DNA of 14,946 bases, from positions 21,226 through 36,171 of the forward strand of contig MU647625.1 of assembly GCA_026770585.1 (NCBI GenBank), written 5' to 3'. The stretch is from Baffinella frigidus (taxonomy: Eukaryota; Cryptophyceae; Cryptomonadales; Baffinellaceae). Position numbers and translations under genes: made by a program. Shown here piece by piece: positions 6,324 through 12,717 of this stretch (positions within the stretch are counted from its first letter, which is position 1; every line of letters starts with the position of its first letter). The notes beneath the pieces are model-generated. The model saw only the letters and a program-made list of their open reading frames with translations, was not told the origin of the DNA and made no database searches.

Positions 6324-6736
6324 ATGGTACACAGACGTGCTCGTGCACATCAGCCAAGAACCCAAGCAAATGATACAGCCTTCAGGAGGAGAGCCTTCTG
6401 GCTATATCTCCTCCGGAAAAGGGAATTCAAACTCCCGTCACGCAAGGTTGGGCGTAACACGGTAACCGACAGAGGTCCTGTTACCGTTACCGGGAACGGA
6501 GCCGATTCCCTGTTACCGACGGTAACAGGGCGGTCGTCTGTGGCCTAGTCTGCACGGTAACCTGGAGAGGTTCTGTTACCGTTCCCGGGAACGAGCCTCT
6601 GTTACCGTTCCCAAAACAAAACTACGCCCAGCCTTGCTCCCGTGGCGCGAGGCCGGTCCACCAAAATCATCTGAGCCATGATGAGGTGGATCCGGACAAG
6701 TTGGTCGTCAATAAAGAACTCCCTCTCTCCTCCTGA
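6324..6736 (+). CDS. Hypothetical short two-exon gene, 6324-6446 and 6632-6736
   Basis: An ATG frame runs through AFWLYLLRKREFKLPSRK to CAAG|GTTGGG. If the element 6447-6631 is removed as a GT-AG intron, the frame continues as PCSRGARP, LSHDEVDPDKLVVNKELPL and a TGA at 6734, giving about 75 residues. The second part is Asp/Lys/Val-rich and protein-like. No family is recognised. A competing frame (TEAPQRWYTDVLVHISQEPK) is also open over the first exon, so the start and even the frame are uncertain. Confidence 0.25.
6443..6636. mobile_element. Introner-like element with terminal inverted repeats
   Basis: The ends CAAGGTTGGGCGTA (6443-6456) and TACGCCCAGCCTTG (6623-6636) are inverted repeats, 13 of 14 matching. 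The left arm contains a GT donor (6447) and the right arm an AG acceptor (6630-6631). Inside are two diverged copies of a module (from 6457 and 6552) rich in GTTACCG and CGGTAAC, also self-complementary. This layout fits a DNA-transposon-derived intron, as described for introners in several algae. Transposition was not demonstrated. Confidence 0.5.
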
Positions 6737-6738
6737 AG

Positions 6739-6945
6739 CGCCAGCCCCCGCTATTCATTCTCGCTGATGCCAAACTTTCGGGCAACGTTCGCGAAGCAGA
6801 GACAGCGTGCCGTCAGCAAGCTGCGGGGCTGATTCGGGTGGGGGTTGAGGTCCCGGGAAAAACCAAGGGGTACCGCGAACTGCTGTCCCTCATCGAGGCT
6901 GTCGGGGCAGTTCCTCACTGGCACGCTGCAAAGGGATCGCCGAAG
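6739..6945 (+). CDS. Candidate internal exon, unknown protein
   Basis: The pyrimidine-rich CCCTCTCTCCTCCTGAAG precedes 69 codons without a stop, ending CCGAAG|GTAATT, a good donor; phase 0 on both sides. The peptide includes FILADAKLSGNVREAETACR, LIRVGVEVPGKTKGYRELL and IEAVGAVPHWHAAKGSPK, with balanced, protein-like composition. I do not recognise the family. The 5' border is uncertain, since a second frame is open over the first 90 bases. A joined exon at 8231 or 8618 would remain in frame. Confidence 0.4.
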
Positions 6946-7217
6946 GTAATTCTCCCGAAAAAATATTTCCACCTCCAGAAAGTTCCGGGTGGTAGTGTGG
7001 GGGTCCCACGGGTTAAGTCTCTCTCGTTTTTATTCCGCTCGTCAAGGTCCTGTACACAGGTCCTAACCTAGTGAAAAGTGATCAACTAACTCGTTCGCCA
7101 TAGCAGGACTGATCTCCCTTACAGACATCCTAAGACCGTCCACGGGTTCAGTGCTCTCAGAGGGGTTTGCCCATGGAAGGTAGTGGGGGTAGACAGGGGG
7201 TGGGCTGTTCACAAACC

Positions 7218-8211
7218 CTTGACCCTAAGCCCTAAACCCTAAACACTAAAACCCAAACCCTAAACCCTCAATCCTGGAACCTCATCCCTGAACCCTCAAC
7301 CCTAAACCCTACACCATAACCCTGGACCCAACACCCTAAACCCTGAACCCTAAACCCAAAACCCTAAACCCAAACCCCTAATCCCTAAACCCTAAACCCT
7401 AAACCCTAAACCCTCAACCCTCAACCCGAAACCCGAAACCCGAAACCCGAAACCCTAAACCTGAAACCCGAAACCCGAAACCCTAAACCTCCAACCCTGA
7501 ACCCCCAAACTCCAAACACCAACCCTAAACACTAAGCCCTAAACCCCAAACCCTACGCCCTGAACCCTAAGCCTGAATCCTAAATCCTAAACCTTCAACC
7601 CTAGACCACCTTAACCCAAAACCCTAAACTCTAAACCCTAAACTCTAAACTCTAAACCCTAAACCCTGAACTCTAAACCCTAAACCCTAAACCCTAAACC
7701 CTAAACCCTAAACCCTACCACTTGAACCCTAAACCCTAAACCCTAAACCCTAAAACCTAAACCCTAAACCCTAAACCCTAAACCCTAAACCCTGAACCCA
7801 AACCCCTAAACCCCAAACCCTTATCCCTAAGTACTAAATACTAAACCCTAAACCCTAAACGCCCTAAACCCTAAACCCTAAACCCCAAACTATAAACCCA
7901 AAACCCTCAACCCCCAACCCTCAACCCCCAACCTAAAACCCTAAACCCTCAACCCTAAACTCAGAACCTAAAACCCGAAACCACCAACCCCCAACCTCCA
8001 AACCACAAACCACAACCATAAACCCTAAACCCTAAACCCTAAACCCTGTACCCTACACCCTCAACCCTAACCCTGCAACCCTAAACCCTAAAACCTAAAC
8101 CCTAAACCCTAAAACCTCAACTCGAAACCCCAAACCCGAAACTCAAAACCCGAAACCAGAAACCAGAAACCAGAAACCAGAAACTCGAAAACCTGAACCC
8201 CAAACTCTAAA
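7218..8211 (+). repeat. Long CCCTAAA-type array
   Basis: About 1 kb of CCCTAAA with variants CCCGAAA, CCCTCAA, CCCCAAA and CCAGAAA. Orientation is opposite to the left-hand arrays, matching a plus-strand intron if the 6739-6945 exon is real. Runs of one variant (for example CCCGAAA near 7425-7490 and CCAGAAA near 8155-8180) show local expansion of single mutated units. Confidence 0.88.
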
Positions 8212-8230
8212 CCCACCGAGGCTTATACAG

Positions 8231-8349
8231 GGGTTACTCGAAATCAAAAACACGCTCCTCCTCCTTTCGCTGTTCCGTGGAGCAACATTCCAATCAACTA
8301 AAACAATCTTGTCCAAGAAAACGAAGTATTTGCCGTCAGCAAGCTGCCC
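8231..8349 (+). CDS. Candidate exon, copy 1
   Basis: CTTATACAG|GGG after a CCCTAAA array opens a frame reading GLLEIKNTLLLLSLFRGATF, then a Lys-rich tail, ending CTGCCC|GAAACC, the same GA-type edge as in the Fn3 gene. Phase 0 start fits the exon ending at 6945. All three frames are open for some distance here, so the frame is chosen by phase and by comparison with copy 2. Confidence 0.28.
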
Positions 8350-8598
8350 GAAACCATAAAACCCTGAACTCTAAACCCTAAACCCTAAACCTTAAGCTTA
8401 AACCCTAAACCCTAGACCCTAGACCCTAAACCATAAACCCTAACCCCTAAACCCTAAACCCTAAACCCTAAACCCTAAACTCCAAACCCTAAACCCCTAA
8501 CCCTAATCCCTAAGTACTAAAAACTAAACCCTAAACCCTAAACCCCAAACCCTAAACCCTAAACCAGAAACTTGAAAACCTGAACCCTAAACCCTGAA
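8350..8598 (+). repeat. CCCTAAA-type array between the two copies
   Basis: A second block of degenerate CCCTAAA, separating the two exon-like copies at 8231 and 8618. Confidence 0.85.
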
Positions 8599-8617
8599 CC
8601 CACCGAGGCTTGTACAG

Positions 8618-8731
8618 GGGTTACTTGAAATCAAAAACACGCTCCTCCTCCTTGCTCTGTTCCTTGGAGCAATATTTCAATCAACTCAAAAAAAAATGTC
8701 CAAGGAAACGAAGTATTTTCCGTTGGCCTGA
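8618..8731 (+). CDS. Candidate terminal exon, copy 2
   Basis: CTTGTACAG|GGG starts a frame reading GLLEIKNTLLLLALFLGAIF, then a Lys/Gln-rich tail, and ends at TGA 8729-8731. The hydrophobic stretch LLLLALFLGAIF is stronger than in copy 1 and could be a short membrane segment, followed by a basic tail. If real, it would be an alternative 3' exon to copy 1. Evidence is only frame, acceptor and duplication. Confidence 0.28.
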   Translation, partial: GLLEIKNTLLLLALFLGAIFQSTQKKMSKETKYFPLA

Positions 8732-8943
8732 GTTTCTTTTGGACGTGCTTTGTAATCACTTCAGGGTTCTTCCCACCTAATGTTCCAGAATTACTTCGCT
8801 TCAAACGTCTAGCCCTTTTGTGTGCCCTTTTGTCGTGTCGCGACCCTATCCAGGTCTTTCAGCCGCTGACAGAGATGAGATCAATTGAATACAGTAAAAC
8901 TGAACCAAAACGGTACACAATCCGGGATTGATTGTTGTTGGGA

Positions 8944-9075
8944 ATGACATTTGTCGAACTGGTCGGGGAGGTTGGTGAGGTCGATGTAATATGGACCGGT
9001 GAAATTTTTAATGTGGCCGACGAGAACTCATCAGCCAGTCTGTGGCCGACGAAAACTCATCAGCCAGCCTCATAA
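8944..9075 (+). CDS. Small hypothetical frame of 43 residues
   Basis: ATG at 8944 gives MTFVELVGEVGEVDVIWTGE, then IFNVADENSSAS, and stops at 9073-9075. The composition is protein-like and beta-rich. A 29-bp tandem duplication (9013-9041 and 9042-9070) falls inside and shifts the frame between copies, so the second half is read differently from the first. It could be an exon fragment damaged by the duplication. No family is recognised. Confidence 0.2.
   Translation: MTFVELVGEVGEVDVIWTGEIFNVADENSSASLWPTKTHQPAS
9013..9070. repeat. 29-bp tandem duplication
   Basis: GTGGCCGACGAGAACTCATC and following bases occur twice head to tail with three differences. Confidence 0.85.
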
Positions 9076-9267
9076 CTACAAGTTTTTTGTTGAAACTACA
9101 ACTGGCTTGGGTGTGGGGTTGTTTTCCAATTTTTCAACAAACAAACAGGCCCAAAATGCCAGTTTATTAGTTGAAAGAACTAATTGGCAGCCTTTGCAGA
9201 TTTAGTTTAAAACAATTGTGTTCTAGCATTAGGTCCTTTAGGTTCTTTCCACTCCCACCATAGGCAG

Positions 9268-9403
9268 ACACTGCAACGTATCTGCAGAAAAACCATGCTT
9301 CCTTTCGGATCTCATCAGGCTCCCCGGTGCAGAGGATCGCAGCAGAAACCGGCTAAAGGGTATCCTCGTCGGGAATGTGACAACGTTCCACGACGGATTC
9401 TGA
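9268..9403 (+). CDS. Candidate exon, unknown protein
   Basis: The pyrimidine-rich TTCTTTCCACTCCCACC is followed by ATAGGCAG|A. One base plus 44 codons read HCNVSAEKPCFLSDLIRLPG, then KGILVGNVTTFHDGF before TGA 9401-9403. A GT donor inside (CTC|GTCGGG near 9368) could end it earlier. The peptide looks natural, but the other two plus frames are partly open too. No family recognised. Confidence 0.22.
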
Positions 9404-9720
9404 ACGATTCTGAACACACACACCAGGACCTTAAGTCGGTACCACACAGAACTTTGAAGGGGATGTTGAGTAACCCCAAGCGACAAGACCCAGGATCCTA
9501 CGGTAGGCAAACCGTAAGGGCACAGGGGATTTCCTACGGATAAAGTAACGGAAACTCGAGCACTGAGGGCCCGAAAATCCCTTCGTACGAGCTCGTACGA
9601 GCTCCTCGTAGCCCTCTATGTGGTGGTTCCCATCGTTGGGCTCATAGGAGCTCCGGGGTTCTCTCGTAATAATGGAGGGAGCGTGATCACTTGAGGACGG
9701 GCAATAAACTGAAAAGTAGG
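9404..9720. other. No convincing gene; palindrome and a shared phrase
   Basis: Contains the 16-bp palindrome CGTACGAGCTCGTACG (9584-9599) and a phrase GGAGGGAGCGTGATCAC near 9674 that recurs near 10179. Open minus-strand frames cross it without recognisable domains. Confidence 0.4.
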
Positions 9721-9780
9721 GCAATAATAACCTGTTTACGATTTCGCCTCTCCGGATTTTGCCTGCTCTAGGACGAACTG

Positions 9781-9915
9781 CCTAAATTAGGATCCTAAAT
9801 TGAATAATTGATTTAAATTGAATAATTAATTTAGGAATAATTAATTATTAAATTGAATAATTAATTTCTAAATTGAATTGAATAAATGATTTCTACATTG
9901 AATAATTAATTTAGG
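9781..9915. repeat. AT-rich minisatellite
   Basis: Irregular tandem copies of a unit like TAAATTGAATAATTAATTT, sharply more AT-rich than its surroundings. The arrays are partly self-complementary (TTAATTAA-type cores). It could be a scaffold-attachment or unwinding element, but that is only a guess from composition. Confidence 0.8.
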
Positions 9916-10001
9916 ACCACTAGGGATCGGTGGAGCGCTGAAGGAGGCCCAAGCGGATGGGGAGGATCTGTACGAGCTCGTATCCGAGGTCATTTGTGAG
10001 A

Positions 10002-10150
10002 TCGTGTAAAATGATATTTCCTTCATGTCAAGTTAATTCTACCCGAGAAACACACCGAAAGTGATAGAAATTGGACCTCTTTGCCGCCGCAACAATGTCT
10101 TTTAACAGCAATTTGTACCAGGATTTGCGAACGAGTGTGTGTGAAAAAGG
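10002..10150. repeat. Dispersed repeat family R1, copy 1
   Basis: Shares GAGATCGTGTAAA, GAAACACACCGAAAGT and a 50-base core (GCAATTTGTACCAGGATTTG) with 11924-12170. In the minus direction the core reads VRKSWYKLLLKDIVAA, nearly the same as in the copy near 12053-12108. Confidence 0.75.
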
Positions 10151-10159
10151 AACTGGTGA

Positions 10160-10540
10160 CCTGGCGTGGTCCCTTGTGGAGGGAGCGTGATCACGAGGAC
10201 GTCTGACGCGCAGCGCCGAAGTTCCCCAGCCCCGCGCCGCCCAACAGGGCCCGCTCACCTTGAAATTTCCGAGGTATGTTGTACAACGTACTTAAAAAAA
10301 GGACGGGCCCGCCTCACCTGCGATTTTATCTTCCGCCTCAGACTGAAATTCCCGACCCTGACCCAAAATTCAAGCCGAACCGAATTCTACAATACCAATT
10401 TCTTAACACGCACTAGATCTTTATTTGGAATTTCCTGACTTTACCACCTTGTTCATTTTTGAAGATAGGTCCTTTTCCACTCGAGGCTAGAAGTGTGACC
10501 ATTTTTAAGCTGGGATTCTTTTACAAGTGAAAGAAAAAAA
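10160..10540. other. No recognisable gene
   Basis: Short frames only. Holds the second copy of GGAGGGAGCGTGATCAC (near 10179). No domain or long repeat was recognised. Confidence 0.35.
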
Positions 10541-10572
10541 GTATGTATAGTAATTTTCACACAAATAGGGGC

Positions 10573-10618
10573 GTTTGGTCACGTAGCTGGGGGAATTCCC
10601 CCAGCTACGTGACCAAAC
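10573..10618. repeat. 46-bp perfect palindrome
   Basis: Each 23-base half is GTTTGGTCACGTAGCTGGGGGAA-like, centred on GAATTC with no spacer. The outer phrase TTTGGTCACGT recurs in the hairpin elements at 13912 and 14383, and TAATTTTCA precedes all three. Confidence 0.92.
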
Positions 10619-10796
10619 CCGCCCGTGACTGGTACAAATGTTTACAACCCCACATTTAAAATGCTCCCCTTTCCAGCCTCGAGCGGTAGGTTTTCCACTG
10701 ATACTAAAGTTAACAGAGGTTCCACTTTTTCTTTGAGACGTCTCACTCTCGACTTTTATCTAGGTGAGCAGCGCTCTTCCACACCCACTCACCCTG

Positions 10797-10933
10797 TACA
10801 TGTAGTCTGTACATGTACAGACTACATGTAGTCTGTACAGTCTGTACATGCACTACATGCACTGTACATGTAGTCTGTACATGTACAGACTACATGACGC
10901 TGCACCGAAGAGACGTCTCTTCGGTGCAGCGTC
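10797..10933. repeat. Cluster of perfect palindromes
   Basis: A 34-bp palindrome (10797-10830) and a 30-bp one (10867-10896), both built on TGTACATGTACA and AGTCTGTACA, are followed without gap by a 38-bp perfect palindrome (10896-10933) centred on GACGTC. The first two share nearly the same sequence. Confidence 0.9.
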
Positions 10934-11114
10934 TGGGGACGAGCAGTTGTTTTTCTTCTCTCGGCTTCTGTCTGGGACGCACGAATTTTCTCTCGCTCGG
11001 GTCCGTGGGGGTGACGCGGGCTCGCCAAGTGGCGCCCCGTGATGTAGGGGTCCCCCTCCGGGGTTCGGACCCTCGTTTCCAGTAAAAGATTCGAGAAGCA
11101 AGAGGAACTTTAGT

Positions 11115-11160
11115 GGTGCTTTGGTGCTTTGGTGCTTTGGTGCTTTGGTGCTTTGGTGCA
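11115..11160. repeat. 8-bp tandem repeat (GGTGCTTT)
   Basis: Five perfect units from 11115 to 11154 plus a partial sixth. Confidence 0.92.
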
Positions 11161-11231
11161 GGAATAGATAAAGTTGCACCTCCCAAAGAAAAGGGGCACC
11201 TGCAATAACTTGTTTTAGAATCCATCCGGAA

Positions 11232-11457
11232 AAGTGCTCGTACGAGCGGCCGACACGGGGTACAGTAAGTGGCACAATGCGCAGCATGTGCGGCGCTGAC
11301 GCTGGTTGTTCGGCAATAAATTATCAATCTCTCTGTCTGCGAGTTTGCCTCTCTGGGGTTTCCTCTGTCCGCCTGTATAGCAGCGTCGTCGATGGTCTCG
11401 TTCGTGATCTGCCACGAGTGGCAGGGTGAGGTGTTTCTTGATAACGATTCGTATGCG
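11232..11457. other. No recognisable gene
   Basis: Contains GCTCGTACGAGC (11237-11248), also present in part near 9590 and 9970, and fragments of repeat family R1. Short frames only. Confidence 0.35.
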
Positions 11458-11601
11458 GTGGTTTGGGGTTTGGGGTTTCGGGTCTATTAGGGTTCAGGGT
11501 TCAGGGTTTATGGTTTGGGGTTTAAGGTTTAGGGTTTAGGGTTTAGGGTTTAGGTTTAGGGTTCAGGGTTTAGAGTTTAGGTTTAGGGTTTAGGTTGGTT
11601 G
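11458..11601 (+). repeat. TTTAGGG-type array
   Basis: Degenerate TTTAGGG and TTTGGGG units in the left-hand orientation. By analogy it would be an intron of a minus-strand transcript, but no flanking exon was found. Confidence 0.8.
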
Positions 11602-11639
11602 AAAAAGTTCATTTACAGTATTTTCGATCAAGTAAAGTT

Positions 11640-11715
11640 GCACCAATTGCAGCTCTTTGCCGCCGCAATAATGTCTTTCGAAGCAATTTGGACAATATTT
11701 CTACCAGGATTTGCG
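11640..11715. repeat. Dispersed repeat family R1, diverged copy
   Basis: Has GCAGCTCTTTGCCGCCGCAA and the ACCAGGATTTGCG end, but an altered middle; the peptide frame is broken here. Confidence 0.65.
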
Positions 11716-11720
11716 GTACA

Positions 11721-11829
11721 TCACCACCCCTAAGGGTGGATCGTTCAATGGAACGCCTCGCCCGCTAGGACGAGCTACCAGGAGTGAGGGCACGAACCAA
11801 CCGCCGGGGCAAGGCCAGGCCCAGGCGGT
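11721..11829. other. Run of four short hairpins, possible structured RNA
   Basis: Consecutive stems: CCACCC/GGGTGG (11724-11739), CGTTC/GAACG (11742-11755), CTCG/CGAG (11757-11774) and ACCGCC/GGCGGT (11800-11829). The dense spacing resembles a folded RNA, but it does not match a tRNA cloverleaf or any RNA family I can name. Short stems can occur by chance. Confidence 0.25.
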
Positions 11830-11923
11830 GCAGATCCATGCCCCCACCGACGCCTTTAGGTCCTTGAGGTTTTAATTTCTCCCAACATATGCCAACGACA
11901 CGCCCTTAATTATTCATTTTGAA

Positions 11924-12170
11924 GATCGTGTAAAGCTCGATTTTTCGTGTAAAAGATACGCGGGAAACACGCCGAAAGTCCTGAAGATCCGTTAGGTCCT
12001 TTTAAGATCCTTTAGATCCTTTAGGAATTGGAGCTCTTTGTCTTTGGTGCTCGCCGCAATAATGTCTTTTAAAAGCAATTTGTACCAGGATTTGCGAACG
12101 AATGTCTGCAAGAAAGGAAGCAATAACCTGTTTGCGAGTTTGCCTCTCCGGAATTTCTCCAGAATTTGCC
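11924..12170. repeat. Dispersed repeat family R1, longest copy
   Basis: Contains all R1 parts in order: the GATCGTGTAAA start, GGGAAACACGCCGAAAGT, the GCCGCAATAATGTCTTTT core, and a right part GCAATAACCTGTTTGCGAG with CCTCTCCGGAATTT. The right part also occurs alone near 9723-9765 and in shorter form near 11203-11230 and 11336-11360. The left side holds a run of TCCTTTAGG units also seen near 9233 and 11858. Probably an old transposon family with no visible enzyme gene. Confidence 0.7.
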
Positions 12171-12668
12171 TCGGCTCTGTCCTCCGATTGGACGAAGCAA
12201 GGCGCTGCACACCTTCGCATCTCACTCCCTGCGCCGTGTTGCGCCGATTGTGGCCGTCAGCAGCGCGAGCCGGTCTGGCGAAGTGAGCGGCATTTTGCTG
12301 GGGGAGATTGAGACAATTTAAGGAGCCCGCGGAGTCGAGAATCCCGAATGCAGCATGGTGATGGAACCATCTAGTCTCTCTTGAGTGCCAGGGCGAGGAT
12401 GGAGTGGGAGCGGGTGGGCAAGCCCTTCCGGATGGAGGGGGATTGTTCACGGTTGCGCCAGAGGAGCGTGCAGAGCGGGGATTCTGCAGGCGACGGCGCG
12501 AGTTTTGCGAGAGAAGGGAGCGGCACGTCCGTACAGGGCGCGCCCCCTTCTGCATGGTCCTCGAGACCATTCTGTCAACGGAGGGGGGGGGCAGCGTCGA
12601 GACGGTGTCTGCCTCCTGGGAGGGATGGTGGGCACGGAGCTCGAGGATCGTCATGGCATGCATGGAGC

Positions 12669-12717
12669 ATGCTGGCGCTGGTCGCGGCGATGCTGCTACT
12701 ACTCTCGCAAGTTGCAG
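12669..12717 (+). CDS. Exon 1: signal peptide, second Fn3 gene
   Basis: Sixteen codons plus one base. The hydrophobic core LALVAAMLLLL and polar SQVA suit a cleaved signal. The donor CAG|GTGCGA is canonical. The long minus-strand frame (11992-12900) crossing this exon is considered chance. Confidence 0.55.

Larger units (their letters stand above)
8174..8717 (+). repeat. Direct repeat of about 155 bp, 8174-8332 and 8561-8717
   Basis: Both copies start in AAACCAGAAACT and run through ACCCACCGAGGCTT, TACAGGGGTTACT and ATCAAAAACACGCTCCTCCT with roughly 85% identity. A similar pair, CCCTAAGTACTAAA, occurs upstream of each (near 7825 and 8508). This indicates a segmental duplication within the CCCTAAA block that includes an exon-like island. 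Confidence 0.8.

Noticed and set aside
10813-11327. Several short frames around the palindrome cluster
   Set aside because: They read through palindromes and the GGTGCTTT repeat on both strands, which makes open frames without coding meaning.
11721-11829. tRNA gene
   Set aside because: Stem lengths and spacing do not form a cloverleaf, and the B-box-like GGTTCGTGCCC on the minus strand is a poor match.
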